Source: Bacteroidales bacterium (GTDB lineage: Bacteria; Bacteroidota; Bacteroidia; Bacteroidales; UBA932). From it: a stretch of DNA of 64,000 nt. Made by a program: the position numbers and the translations under genes. Shown piece after piece: positions 42,817 through 52,007 of the stretch. The DNA lies in the NCBI GenBank assembly GCA_017429205.1, contig JAFRPH010000021.1, positions 87,421-151,420 on the forward strand, given 5' to 3'. The notes beneath the pieces were generated by a model. That model had not been told where the DNA came from. It made no database searches and saw nothing but the letters and a program-made list of their open reading frames with translations. Within the stretch, counting starts at the first letter, position 1. Each line of letters starts with the position of its first letter.

Positions 42817-45800
42817 ATGAGTTTCAAAAATTATTTGGCGGTGGCCCTGCTCTCCTTGTGCAGTGTCATCGCGATGGCTCAGAACAAGCGGATTTCCGGT
42901 ACGGTCGTCGACACCAACGGAGATCCCGTGATCGGAGCCGGTGTCACGCATGTGGGCACCACGAACGGCGTCGTCACGGACGCCCGAGGAAACTTCGTGT
43001 TCTCCGTCCCGGACGGCGCGACCGTCAACGTGGAGGCGCTCGGTTACGAGCCCTATCAGTTCACGGTCGCCTCCGGCAAGAACGTCTATGACGTGACGCT
43101 GGTGGAATCCGCCACCGAACTGGACGAGACGGTCGTCGTCGGTTATGGTACGCAGCGCAAGCGCCTCATCACCGGTTCCACCGTCAACGTCTCCGGCGAA
43201 AAGCTCGCTGCCGTCAATGCGGTCGACGCCTTCGGCGCCCTGCAGAGCCAGGCCGCCGGCGTCACGATCGTCCAGAACTCCGGTCAGCCGGGCGAAAGCT
43301 ACAAGATGACCATCCGCGGTATGGGTACCGCCGGTTCCACGACGCCGTTGTACGTCGTCGACGGTGTGCCGGGCGGCGACATCGCGGCCCTCTCCCCGAA
43401 CGACATCGAGTCCATCGACGTGCTCAAGGATGCGGCTTCCAGCGCCATCTACGGCGCCCGCGCCGCGAACGGCGTCGTCCTCGTGACCACCAAGAAGGGC
43501 AAGGCCGGCAAGATCCGCGTCACGATGGACGCCTACTACGGCTGGCAGAACCCGAACACCAACGGAGTCACCCCGCTGAACGCCAAGCAGTACATGGAGA
43601 TCAACGACAAGGCCTACGACATCCAGGGCACCACCAAGTACGACTGGGCGAAACTCATCCCCAAGCAGTATGCGCAGATTCAGAACGGTACCTGGAACGG
43701 TACCAACTGGCTCGAGGAGACCACGGTGCACAACGCCCCGATCCACAACGAATCCATCAACATCCTCGGCGGCAGCGACGTCTCCCGCTTCGCCGTCGGT
43801 TTCACGAACTTCGCCCAGACCGGCACCCTCGGTTATCCGGCCACTCCGCAGTTCGACCGCAAGACCTTCCGGATGAACTCGGACTACTCCCTCATCCGCA
43901 AGCACGGCCGCGACATCCTGAAGTTCGGCGAGAACGTCACTTTCACGGTCAGCAACCGCCACGGCCTGTCCATCGGCGGCATCTATGACAACAACATCCG
44001 TACGCTCATGTCGATGAGCCCGCTCCTCCCGGCCTACAATGACGAAGGCGGCTGGTACGAGTACAAGGACATCGTGGCCGACAAGTGGGACTTCAGCGCC
44101 GAAATGGCGAACCCGCTGGCGCAGATCTACTACACCCGCAAGAACCGCTACAACAAGGGTTATCGGCTCCAGTCCAACTTCTTCCTGGAGTTCGCCCCGA
44201 TCAAGGGCCTGACCTTCCGCTCCAGCGCGGGCTGGCAGTACAACCACGGCGAGAGCCGCAGCTACACGCCCGTCTACGAACTGAGCACCAAGACTTCCAA
44301 CCCGGTCGATGACGTGAGCCAGAGCCAGAACTACAGCATCCGCTGGTCCTGGGAGAACACCGCCAACTGGGTGAAGTCCTTCGGCAACCACAACATCGAC
44401 CTCCTCGTGGGACAGTCCGTGGAGAAGTGGGGCTATGGCAACAGTGTCAATGTCTCCAACTCCGACTCCCGTTTCCCGGGCTCCTTCGACCACGCCTACA
44501 TCGGCAATGCGAACGTCGTGGATCCCGCCTACACGTCCATCGGCGGCAGCCCGAACGGCGAGGGTGCCCTCTCGTCCTTCTTCGGCCGTCTCAACTACAA
44601 CTGGAACGAGACCTATCTGCTTTCCGTGGTGATGCGCGCCGACGGTTCCTCCAACTTCGCCCGCGGACACCGCTGGGGTTACTTCCCGTCCGTCTCCGCC
44701 GGCTGGGTGATCACGAACGAGCCGTTCATGGACAACGTCTCCAAGGATTTCCTGAGCTTCCTGAAGTTCCGCGCCAGCTGGGGCCAGAACGGTAACTGCA
44801 ACATCTCTTCGTTCCAGTACCTGGCCACCATCTCCCTCGACGCGCGCTACTATTTCAGCGACAAGGCGACCCCCGCCATCGGCGCCTATCCCGACATCCT
44901 TCCGAATCCGGACGTGAAATGGGAAACCTCCGAGCAGACGAACGTCGGCTTCGACGCCCGCTTCCTGCGCAGCCGTCTCGGCCTGACCTTCGACTGGTAC
45001 AACAAGATGACCAAGGACTGGCTGGTCCGGGCCCCTGCGCCGCTCATCTACGGTACCAACCCTCCTTACGTGAACGGTGGCGACATCCGGAACCGGGGTT
45101 TCGAAGTCCTCCTCTCCTGGGACGACATGGTAAGCCGTGACTTCTCCTACGGCGTCTCCGCGACCTTCTCCCACAACAAGAACAAGGTCACGCGTATCGC
45201 CAACTCCGAGGGTATCATCCACGGCGGTTCCAACGCCATCGCCCAGAACACCGCGGAGCTCTACCGCATCCAGGTGGGCTACCCGATCGGTTACTTCTGG
45301 GGCTATGAGATGGACGGCATCATCCAGAACGAGGCCGACCTCCAGGACTACCTCGCGAAGAACTGCGGCGGCGACAAGGCGAACTCCCTGCAGGGCGCCG
45401 ACATCCAGCCCGGTGACGTGAAGTTCGTGGACGTGAACGGCAACGGCAAGATCGACAAGGACGACACCGACAAGACCATGATCGGCGACCCGAACCCGGA
45501 CTACACCGTGGGCCTGACGCTCCGCATGGAGTTCAAGGGCTTCGACTTCTCCCTGAACGGCTACGGCTCCTTCGGCCAGCAGGTCGCGAAGAGCTACCGC
45601 CAGTTCTCCGACCACCCGGACGACAACTACTGCACGGACGTCTATACGAAGTACTGGACCGGCGAGGGCACGACCAACCGCTATCCGCGCTTCACCCACG
45701 GCAAGCACGTGAACCAGTCCGAGCTGTCCCGCGTCTGGATCGAGGACGCCGACTTCTTCAAGATCTCCCAGATCTCCCTGGGCTATGACCTCAAGCGGGC

Positions 45801-45990
45801 GATGAAGTTCCTGCCGATGGCCAAGTGCCGTCTGTATGTCTCCGCCCAGAACATGTTCACCTTCACGAAGTACTCCGGCATGGATCCCGAGGTCGGTTTC
45901 GGCAACGGCTCCAGCTGGGCTTCCGGTATCGACTGCGGCTACTACCCGTCCTCCAACTCCTGGATGGTGGGCCTGAACATCACCTTTTAA
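42817..45990 (+). CDS. SusC/RagA-family TonB-linked outer membrane protein
   Basis: A 1057-residue TonB-dependent transporter. Signal peptide residues 1-21 (IAMAQ); carboxypeptidase-regulatory-like domain about 24-105; plug domain with TVVVGYGTQRKRLITGS, IRGMGTAGSTTPLYVVDGVPGG and DVLKDAASSAIYGARAANGV; then a 22-strand-type barrel to the end (final strand SWMVGLNITF). No FecR/anti-sigma signalling extension. It is paired with the SusD gene 12 bp downstream. Strongly biased codons suggest high expression. No glycan-degrading genes are nearby, so the imported nutrient cannot be predicted. Confidence 0.95.
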   Translation: MSFKNYLAVALLSLCSVIAMAQNKRISGTVVDTNGDPVIGAGVTHVGTTNGVVTDARGNFVFSVPDGATVNVEALGYEPYQFTVASGKNVYDVTLVESATELDETVVVGYGTQRKRLITGSTVNVSGEKLAAVNAVDAFGALQSQAAGVTIVQNSGQPGESYKMTIRGMGTAGSTTPLYVVDGVPGGDIAALSPNDIESIDVLKDAASSAIYGARAANGVVLVTTKKGKAGKIRVTMDAYYGWQNPNTNGVTPLNAKQYMEINDKAYDIQGTTKYDWAKLIPKQYAQIQNGTWNGTNWLEETTVHNAPIHNESINILGGSDVSRFAVGFTNFAQTGTLGYPATPQFDRKTFRMNSDYSLIRKHGRDILKFGENVTFTVSNRHGLSIGGIYDNNIRTLMSMSPLLPAYNDEGGWYEYKDIVADKWDFSAEMANPLAQIYYTRKNRYNKGYRLQSNFFLEFAPIKGLTFRSSAGWQYNHGESRSYTPVYELSTKTSNPVDDVSQSQNYSIRWSWENTANWVKSFGNHNIDLLVGQSVEKWGYGNSVNVSNSDSRFPGSFDHAYIGNANVVDPAYTSIGGSPNGEGALSSFFGRLNYNWNETYLLSVVMRADGSSNFARGHRWGYFPSVSAGWVITNEPFMDNVSKDFLSFLKFRASWGQNGNCNISSFQYLATISLDARYYFSDKATPAIGAYPDILPNPDVKWETSEQTNVGFDARFLRSRLGLTFDWYNKMTKDWLVRAPAPLIYGTNPPYVNGGDIRNRGFEVLLSWDDMVSRDFSYGVSATFSHNKNKVTRIANSEGIIHGGSNAIAQNTAELYRIQVGYPIGYFWGYEMDGIIQNEADLQDYLAKNCGGDKANSLQGADIQPGDVKFVDVNGNGKIDKDDTDKTMIGDPNPDYTVGLTLRMEFKGFDFSLNGYGSFGQQVAKSYRQFSDHPDDNYCTDVYTKYWTGEGTTNRYPRFTHGKHVNQSELSRVWIEDADFFKISQISLGYDLKRAMKFLPMAKCRLYVSAQNMFTFTKYSGMDPEVGFGNGSSWASGIDCGYYPSSNSWMVGLNITF

Positions 45991-46002
45991 TCCCTGAGCA
46001 TT

Positions 46003-47748
46003 ATGAAAAAGAATATCTTATATCTGATTGCGGCTTCGCTGTGCGTGATGTTCATCGCGGGTTGTGACAAGTTCCTGGACACGAAGAGCCTTACCAAGAA
46101 GGACACTTCCAACTTCCCGATGAACGAGACGGATGCCATCCAGATGGTGAACGGCATCTATGTCATGATGAACAACAACCTCGCCGACCCGGAGGAGGAT
46201 CCGTTCTTCATCTTCGACATCGCTTCCGACGACCGCCTCGGCGGCGGCAGCCAGTCCAACATCGGCGCCCAGGGCGTCGACCGGCTGATGAACTCCTACA
46301 TCGACTGGATGAAACCGCTCTGGCTGTGTCGTTACGCCGGCATCAACCGGGCGAACAACGCGCTGGAGACCATCGACAACGTGACGGGCTGGAGTTCTCC
46401 CTCCGTGAAGGAGCAGCTGCTGTGCGAGATCTATTTCTTCCGCGCCTGGTACTATTTCAATCTGGCCCAGGTCTTCAACGGCGTTCCGCTGGTGCTCTCC
46501 ACCGAACCCCAGAACCTGCCGCGCAACACCCCCGACGAGGTCTATGCCCAGATCGCTTCCGACATGAAGGCGGCCATCGAGCACGGACCGGCCACCCGGT
46601 ATCCCGAAGTCGGTGACGGCCGTGTGTCGAAGTGGGTGGCGGAGGCTATGATGGCCCGTATCTGGCTGTTCTACACGGGTTTCTACAAGAAGTCCGATCT
46701 TCCGCTCGCCGAAGGCGGCAGCATCACCAAGGCCCAGGTCGTGACCTGGCTGGAAGACTGCATCCAGAACAGCGGACACGGCCTCGTTTCCGACCAGCGC
46801 AACCTGTGGCCTTACACCAATCCTTATACGGCCGCGGACTATCCGTATGCCAAGGATAACGGCCTCAAGTGGGTCGGCGACGAGAACATCGAGAGCATGT
46901 TCGCCGTCAAGATGGGCAACAAGGGCGACTACAATGGTGGTTACGGCGGACAGATCCATCACAACCGCATCGTCGAGTTCTACAACCTCCGCAAGACGGT
47001 GGAGGCTGCCTTCCCGTTCTCCGTGCAGGGTTATTCCAATGGTCCTGTGTGCGAGAAGCTGTGGACTGACTGGGCCGCCGATCCCGACTATGCGGGCGAC
47101 TACCGCCGCGTCGGCTCCATCTGCGACCGTCTTGTCGAGATTCCGAACTATCCGGGCGACAAGGCCAAGGAAGTGGAGAACACGAACCTGTACGCGAAGA
47201 AGTATGCCGGTGTCGAGGCTTGGGATGAAAAGCACACTTCCCGTTACCTCAGCTACGCCGTGTACTATGGCAGCGAGAACAACCGTCAGCGGGGTCTGAC
47301 CCAGTCCCTTGTCTGGCTCCGCTTCGCAGATGTTCTCCTGATGCACTCCGAGCTCACCGACGGCAAGACCATCTACAACGGAAAGAGCGGCCTCAACGCC
47401 GTCCGTCAGCGCGCCGGCCTTCCGGACATCAGCTACAGCCTCGCGAACCTGAAGAAGGAGCGCCGTTACGAGCTCTGCTTCGAGGCCATCCGCTGGAATG
47501 ACCTGCGCCGTTGGGGCGACGTGGCCGAGATCGTGAAGAACCAGGTGGGCAACAAGATTCTGAACGAGAAGTACACGGGCGAATACGCGTTCACCGTCGA
47601 CTTCATGCAGCGCTACCAGGCCACCGAAGGCGGCTTCTTCAAGATTCCCGAGGACCAGGTGACCCTGTCCGAAGGCGTTCTGGAGCAGAACCCGGGCTGG
47701 GGCGAAGGCACCACCTGGGCCAAGGGAGACCTCCCTTATTTCAACTAG
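46003..47748 (+). CDS. SusD/RagB-family nutrient-binding lipoprotein
   Basis: A 581-residue surface lipoprotein (lipobox FIAGC, Cys21) that caps the SusC barrel and binds its substrate. Helical TPR-like regions of the family appear (RANNALETIDNV, CEIYFFRAWYYFNLAQVFNGVPLVL, KERRYELCFEAIRWNDLRRWGD). N-terminal SusD-like and C-terminal RagB domains are both complete. A strong terminator follows, closing the two-gene unit. Confidence 0.95.
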   Translation: MKKNILYLIAASLCVMFIAGCDKFLDTKSLTKKDTSNFPMNETDAIQMVNGIYVMMNNNLADPEEDPFFIFDIASDDRLGGGSQSNIGAQGVDRLMNSYIDWMKPLWLCRYAGINRANNALETIDNVTGWSSPSVKEQLLCEIYFFRAWYYFNLAQVFNGVPLVLSTEPQNLPRNTPDEVYAQIASDMKAAIEHGPATRYPEVGDGRVSKWVAEAMMARIWLFYTGFYKKSDLPLAEGGSITKAQVVTWLEDCIQNSGHGLVSDQRNLWPYTNPYTAADYPYAKDNGLKWVGDENIESMFAVKMGNKGDYNGGYGGQIHHNRIVEFYNLRKTVEAAFPFSVQGYSNGPVCEKLWTDWAADPDYAGDYRRVGSICDRLVEIPNYPGDKAKEVENTNLYAKKYAGVEAWDEKHTSRYLSYAVYYGSENNRQRGLTQSLVWLRFADVLLMHSELTDGKTIYNGKSGLNAVRQRAGLPDISYSLANLKKERRYELCFEAIRWNDLRRWGDVAEIVKNQVGNKILNEKYTGEYAFTVDFMQRYQATEGGFFKIPEDQVTLSEGVLEQNPGWGEGTTWAKGDLPYFN

Positions 47749-47773
47749 CGTCCGTCCACCCTTGACGTGTTTG

Positions 47774-47805
47774 AGGGCCGCTCCTTCGGGGCGGCCCTTT
47801 TTGTG
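47774..47805 (+). terminator. Intrinsic terminator of the susC/susD operon
   Basis: AGGGCCGC (47774-47781) pairs with GCGGCCCT (47791-47798) around a 9-nt loop containing TTCG, followed by TTTTTGTG and further T. Confidence 0.85.
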
Positions 47806-47900
47806 TTTTTTTGAATAAAAAAAGTCGACGGCCCATGCAAGATATGCGGCGGGCGGGGATTTAAAGGTCGAACACGGAAAGAAACTATTCATTTCAGCAT

Positions 47901-49160
47901 ATGCGCACCCGTCTTTCTTTATTCCCGCTTATGGCTGTCCTGGCAGGCGTCGTTTCCTGCCAGAAGGCCCCCGTTGCTGACCCGCAGCCGGAAACCCCCG
48001 ATCTGAAGACCTTCTATGCCACCATCGAGGAGGATGCCTCCAAGGTCTTTGCCGACGACGAACTCCGCGTCCTCTGGGACGCCGACGACCGTGTCAGCAT
48101 CTTCGATCATTATACGCTCAACGAAGAATACCGCTTCACGGGCGAGACCGGCGCCAACGCCGGCTGGTTCGAGCAGATCCCTTACGGGACTTTCGTGACG
48201 GGCAACGACCTGGACCTGGTCTATTCGGTCTATCCCTACCGGAAGTCGACCGCCATCGACAATGACGGCATCCTGACGGTCGAATATCCCGCGGAACAGG
48301 TCTTCCGGAAAGGCTCGTTCGGCCTGGGGGCGAACACGATGGTCTCCGTGACGGACGACAACCGTCTCCAGTTCCGGAACGGCTGCGGCTATCTCGTCCT
48401 GAAGCTGTACGGCCATCTGTTCGGTGTCTCGTCCATCACCCTCCGGGGCAATGCGGGCGAGCCGCTCGCCGGAAAGGCCCTCGTTGCGATGGAGCCGAAA
48501 GGCGTGCCGTCCGTGAAGATGGCGGAGGACGCCAAGACCGAGGTCACGCTGGTGTGCAAGGACCCGGTCGTCCTGGGCGACACCCCGGAAGAGGCCGTCG
48601 CGTTCTGGTTCGCCATCCCGCCGACGACTTTCGACGAGGGCTTCACCATCGAAGTGAAGGGGTGCAAGGGCGAGGTCGTCAAGCGGATGACGTCCAAGCC
48701 CGTCAAAGTGCCCCGCAACCTGCGGGTGTCGATGGCCCCGATGTCCGTGGAGGACACGGCGCCCTGGGGCTTCGTCACGATCGACCAGCGGAAGGCCTGC
48801 AGCCTCGCGACCGTCACCGGCGGCGATTCCGAGGGCTTCGAGAAATTTGATTTCAAGGAAGGCGACGAGGTCCGTGTCCATATGGAAAGCTGGCGCTGCC
48901 GCGACAATACGCCCGGACACATCGGCTACCACGTCACCGTGCTCGACCTGGACATCCCCGGCCACCTCTCGATGCACATCCCCCTGGAGCGGGATTACGG
49001 AGATTATTACATCAGCAGCAACAAGTCCGTGGCGCAGGCCCATCTGAACTGCTACCGGATCTCCCAGGAGAACAATTACCTGGAATTCGACATGAGCGTC
49101 ACCCTGTACCGGGAAACGGGCGGTGACATCCGGATCTTCTACGCCGGCCCCATCTATTGA
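47901..49160 (+). CDS. Fimbrillin-like surface lipoprotein
   Basis: A 419-residue lipoprotein (lipobox VVSC, Cys20). After the signal it reads TFYATIEEDASKV, LRVLWDADDRVSIFD and YRFTGETGANAGWFEQ, the opening pattern of Bacteroidota fimbrillin/Mfa-like proteins, then a long beta-rich region with no catalytic motif. Likely a surface or fimbrial subunit or adhesin; the SusCD neighbours could also make it an accessory surface glycan-binding protein. No clear promoter was found in the 83 bp after the susD terminator. A 45-residue ORF follows at 5 bp. Confidence 0.65.
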   Translation: MRTRLSLFPLMAVLAGVVSCQKAPVADPQPETPDLKTFYATIEEDASKVFADDELRVLWDADDRVSIFDHYTLNEEYRFTGETGANAGWFEQIPYGTFVTGNDLDLVYSVYPYRKSTAIDNDGILTVEYPAEQVFRKGSFGLGANTMVSVTDDNRLQFRNGCGYLVLKLYGHLFGVSSITLRGNAGEPLAGKALVAMEPKGVPSVKMAEDAKTEVTLVCKDPVVLGDTPEEAVAFWFAIPPTTFDEGFTIEVKGCKGEVVKRMTSKPVKVPRNLRVSMAPMSVEDTAPWGFVTIDQRKACSLATVTGGDSEGFEKFDFKEGDEVRVHMESWRCRDNTPGHIGYHVTVLDLDIPGHLSMHIPLERDYGDYYISSNKSVAQAHLNCYRISQENNYLEFDMSVTLYRETGGDIRIFYAGPIY

Positions 49161-49165
49161 TCGCC

Positions 49166-49303
49166 ATGGAAAAGACGGAATTCTGGACGGCCAAGCCGTA
49201 CGTCGCGCCGGCCCTGCGGGTGATTCCGGTCCAGTGCGCCGGTTCCATCCTCTCCAACACGGAACCCATCGACGGAGGGGACGACCCGGATCTGGAGTGG
49301 TAG
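49166..49303 (+). CDS. 45-residue small protein after the fimbrillin-like gene
   Basis: ATG 49166 lies 5 bp after the fimbrillin-like stop and the frame ends at TAG 49301. The peptide runs MEKTEFWTAKPYVAPALRVI at the start and ends IDGGDDPDLEW. It has no signal or membrane helix. Its pattern (Tyr-x-x-Pro, hydrophobic stretch, a Ser-Asn-Thr turn, Gly/Asp-rich tail) resembles the short uncharacterised peptides often found beside fimbrillin or related surface-protein genes in Bacteroidota; this comparison is from memory. Function unknown. Position and frame make translation plausible. Confidence 0.6.
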   Translation: MEKTEFWTAKPYVAPALRVIPVQCAGSILSNTEPIDGGDDPDLEW

Positions 49304-49310
49304 CCGGACT

Positions 49311-49331
49311 CCTTCGCCCGGCGGGCGGAGG
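49311..49331. terminator. 9-bp hairpin between the small ORF and truA
   Basis: CCTTCGCCC (49311-49319) and GGGCGGAGG (49323-49331) pair with a 3-nt loop and one G-U. No T-run follows on either strand. It sits exactly between two convergent genes and may serve both transcripts as a 3' barrier. Confidence 0.45.
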
Positions 49332-50108
49332 TCAATAACGAATTTTACCGAGGAAGAGGGCGTGTCCGGGAACGGACTCGCCCGCTTCGCCGCGCGTACC
49401 CGTCTCGATGAGCTCCTTCACCCACTGCGGGTCGTGCTTCCCGCGTCCCACCTCGATGAGTGTCCCCACGATCGCCCGGACCATGTTCCGCAGGAACCGG
49501 TCCGCGGAAACCCTGAAATACCAATAATCAGATTCCTTCGCTTCGCTCGGAATGACAGTGTAGAGGGTGGGGTTGTACGGTTTCCAGAAGGCTTCGGTGA
49601 TGGTGCAGAGGGAGGTTTTGTTCGCGCCGCCGACCTTTTCGAAACAGGAGAAGTCGTGGGTGCCTAGGAGGTACTGACAGGCCTCGTTCATCGCATCGAA
49701 GTCCAGGCCCGGAAAGCCGCACTGCCAGGAGTAGGCGGCCACGAAAGGGTCTTTTTTCCTGTGGATGAAATAGGTATAGGAACGCTGCGTCGCGCTGAAG
49801 CGGGCGTGGAAATCGTCGGTGGTCGGAAGGACCGCGTGGACCACGACCGAGCGGGGCAGGATGGCATTTAATTTGTAGCAAAAATCGGATGCCTCGAAGG
49901 GCAGGGGACCTGTCAGGTCGAAATGGCAGACGTAGTCTGCCGCGTGGACCCCGGTGTCCGTCCGGCCCGCGCCCGTCACCGAAACGGGACCGCCGCAGAG
50001 CTTTGCGAGGGCTTCCTCCAGGCACTGCTGCACGGAAGGGGAGGAGGGCTGGATTTGCCAGCCGCAGAAGGCGGAACCGTCGTAGGAGAGGCTGAGGATA
50101 TAACGCAT
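49332..50108 (-). CDS. truA: tRNA pseudouridine synthase A
   Basis: A 258-residue enzyme making pseudouridine at positions 38-40 of tRNA anticodon arms. Catalytic Asp is in GAGRTDTGVHA, with CHFDLTG, RRKKDPF-like region (HRKKDPFVAAYSWQ) and FLRNMVRAIVGTLIEVGRGK as family blocks. ATG 50108 (MRYILSLSYDGSAF) is preferred over an earlier open start at 50123. A -7 box ends 3 bp before this ATG, suggesting a leaderless mRNA. Confidence 0.93.
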   Translation of the reverse strand: MRYILSLSYDGSAFCGWQIQPSSPSVQQCLEEALAKLCGGPVSVTGAGRTDTGVHAADYVCHFDLTGPLPFEASDFCYKLNAILPRSVVVHAVLPTTDDFHARFSATQRSYTYFIHRKKDPFVAAYSWQCGFPGLDFDAMNEACQYLLGTHDFSCFEKVGGANKTSLCTITEAFWKPYNPTLYTVIPSEAKESDYWYFRVSADRFLRNMVRAIVGTLIEVGRGKHDPQWVKELIETGTRGEAGESVPGHALFLGKIRY

Positions 50109-50111
50109 ATG

Positions 50112-50119
50112 CAAATGTA
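50112..50119 (-). promoter_or_regulatory. -7 box of truA
   Basis: TACATTTG on the minus strand, 3 bp before ATG 50108. The -33 position reads GTTT. It lies in the 20 bp between divergent truA and the Bat operon. Confidence 0.45.
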
Positions 50120-50128
50120 ACAAAATAT

Positions 50129-51121
50129 ATGGAAAGCGTAAACATCAAGGAACTGAACGAACGCATCCAGAAGGAGAGCTCCTTCGTCGACCTCCTGACC
50201 CTGGAGATGGGCAAGGTCATCGTGGGCCAGAAGGCCCTCGTGGACAACCTCCTCATCGGCCTCCTGTCCGGCGGCCACATCCTGCTGGAAGGCGTGCCGG
50301 GCCTGGCGAAGACCCTCGCCATCAATACCTTGGCCCAGGCCGTCGACGCCAAGTTCAACCGCATCCAGTTCACCCCGGACCTCCTCCCGGCCGACGTCGT
50401 CGGCACCCTCGTCTACTCCCAGAAGAAGGAGGACTTCGAGGTCCACAAGGGCCCCATCTTCGCGAACTTCGTCCTGGCCGATGAAATCAACCGCTCCCCG
50501 GCGAAGGTCCAGTCCGCCCTCCTCGAGGCGATGCAGGAGCACCAGGTCACCATCGGCGAGGAAACCTACAAGCTTCCCGAGCCGTTCCTGGTGATGGCCA
50601 CCCAGAACCCGATCGAGCAGGAAGGCACCTATCCGCTCCCGGAGGCCCAGGTGGACCGTTTCATGCTGAAGGTCGTCGTGAGCTACCCCAAGAAGGACGA
50701 GGAGCGCCAGATCATCCGGATGAACAACAGCGGCACCTTCCCGAAGGCCAATGCCGTCGTGAAGCCCGAGGACATCCTCCGCGCCCGCGAAGTCGTCCGC
50801 GACGTGTATATGGACGAGAAGATCGAGCGCTACATCGTGGACATCGTCTACGCCACCCGCACCCCGGACGAATACGGCCTGAAGGGCCTCAAGGACCTGA
50901 TTTCCTACGGCGCCTCCCCGCGTGCGTCCATCTCCCTCGCGATGGCGGCGAAGGCCTACGCCTTCATCAAGCGCCGCGGCTATGTGATTCCGGAGGACGT
51001 CCGCGCCGTGTGCAACGAAGTCCTGCGCCACCGTATCGGCCTCACCTACGAAGCCGAGGCGGAGAACGTCACTACCGAGGAGATCATCGAAAAGATCATC
51101 AACGCGGTTATCGTTCCGTAA
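50129..51121 (+). CDS. MoxR-family AAA+ ATPase, first gene of the Bat operon
   Basis: A 330-residue AAA+ protein. Walker A is EGVPGLAKTLA and Walker B FVLADEINRSPAKVQ; sensor-1 MATQNPIEQEGTYPLPEAQVDRF is typical of MoxR. These ATPases act as chaperones for von Willebrand-domain partners, here BatA and BatB. The eight-gene run to 58916 is tightly packed, which supports one transcript. I see no convincing promoter in the 20 bp upstream; it may lie within truA. Confidence 0.93.
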   Translation: MESVNIKELNERIQKESSFVDLLTLEMGKVIVGQKALVDNLLIGLLSGGHILLEGVPGLAKTLAINTLAQAVDAKFNRIQFTPDLLPADVVGTLVYSQKKEDFEVHKGPIFANFVLADEINRSPAKVQSALLEAMQEHQVTIGEETYKLPEPFLVMATQNPIEQEGTYPLPEAQVDRFMLKVVVSYPKKDEERQIIRMNNSGTFPKANAVVKPEDILRAREVVRDVYMDEKIERYIVDIVYATRTPDEYGLKGLKDLISYGASPRASISLAMAAKAYAFIKRRGYVIPEDVRAVCNEVLRHRIGLTYEAEAENVTTEEIIEKIINAVIVP

Positions 51122-51125
51122 ACAG

Positions 51126-52007
51126 ATGACACCTCAAGAGTTACTCAAGCGCGTTCGCAAGATCGAGATCAAGACGAAAGCCTTGTCCCACCAGATCTTC
51201 GCCGGTGAATACCACTCGGCCTTCAAGGGTCGTGGCATGGCGTTCAGCGAGGTGCGCGAGTACCAGTACGGGGACGACGTGCGGAACATGGACTGGAACG
51301 TGACGGCCCGGATGAGCGCGCCGTACGTGAAGGTCTTCGAGGAGGAGCGCGAACTGACGGTGGTGCTCCTGATCGACATCAGCCGTTCCGGCCTGTTCGG
51401 CACGGTGGGGGAGACCAAGCGGGAGCTGGTGGCCGAAATCGCCGCCACCCTGGCCTTCTCGGCGATGCTCAACAACGACAAGGTGGGCGCCCTCTTCTTC
51501 AGCGACACCGTGGAGAAGTTCATCCCGCCCAAGAAAGGCCGCAGCCACCTCCTGCACATCATCCGCGAAATCCTCGAATACACCCCCGAGCACGACGGAA
51601 CGGACATCGGCGAGGCTCTCCGCTACCTGACGAACGCCATCAAGCGGCGCTGCACCGCCTTCGTCCTCAGCGATATGCTGGACGTGGACGAGGACGGCCA
51701 TCCGCGCTACGAGGACGCCCTGAAGGTGGCCGTGAACCGCCACGACATCTCCGTCATCCGCGTCTACGACCCCCGCGAACGGACCATTCCGGATGTGGGC
51801 CTGGTCCATGTCAAGGACTCCGAGACCGGCAAGGGCGCCTGGATCAACACCTCCTCCCGGAGCACCCGCGCCGCCTATGAGCAGTGGTTCCGCACCGCGT
51901 CCGAAAGCGCGGCGAAGCTGTTCAACCGCTACCAGGTGGACAGCGTGGACACCGCGACGGACCAGGATTATGTCAAGAACCTGATAGCCTTGTTCCACAG
52001 GCGATGA
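51126..52007 (+). CDS. DUF58 domain protein of the Bat operon
   Basis: A 293-residue protein with the DUF58 core (FSEVREYQYGDDVRNMDWN) followed by a von Willebrand A-like fold (VVLLIDISRSGLFG is a degenerate MIDAS). DUF58 proteins almost always follow MoxR ATPases and are thought to be their substrates or adaptors. No membrane helix. It overlaps the next gene by 4 bp. Confidence 0.9.
   Translation: MTPQELLKRVRKIEIKTKALSHQIFAGEYHSAFKGRGMAFSEVREYQYGDDVRNMDWNVTARMSAPYVKVFEEERELTVVLLIDISRSGLFGTVGETKRELVAEIAATLAFSAMLNNDKVGALFFSDTVEKFIPPKKGRSHLLHIIREILEYTPEHDGTDIGEALRYLTNAIKRRCTAFVLSDMLDVDEDGHPRYEDALKVAVNRHDISVIRVYDPRERTIPDVGLVHVKDSETGKGAWINTSSRSTRAAYEQWFRTASESAAKLFNRYQVDSVDTATDQDYVKNLIALFHRR

Noticed and set aside
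42787..45708. A 973-codon minus-strand frame opposite susC
   Set aside because: Composition is that of a reverse-complement shadow; susC is full length and unmistakable.
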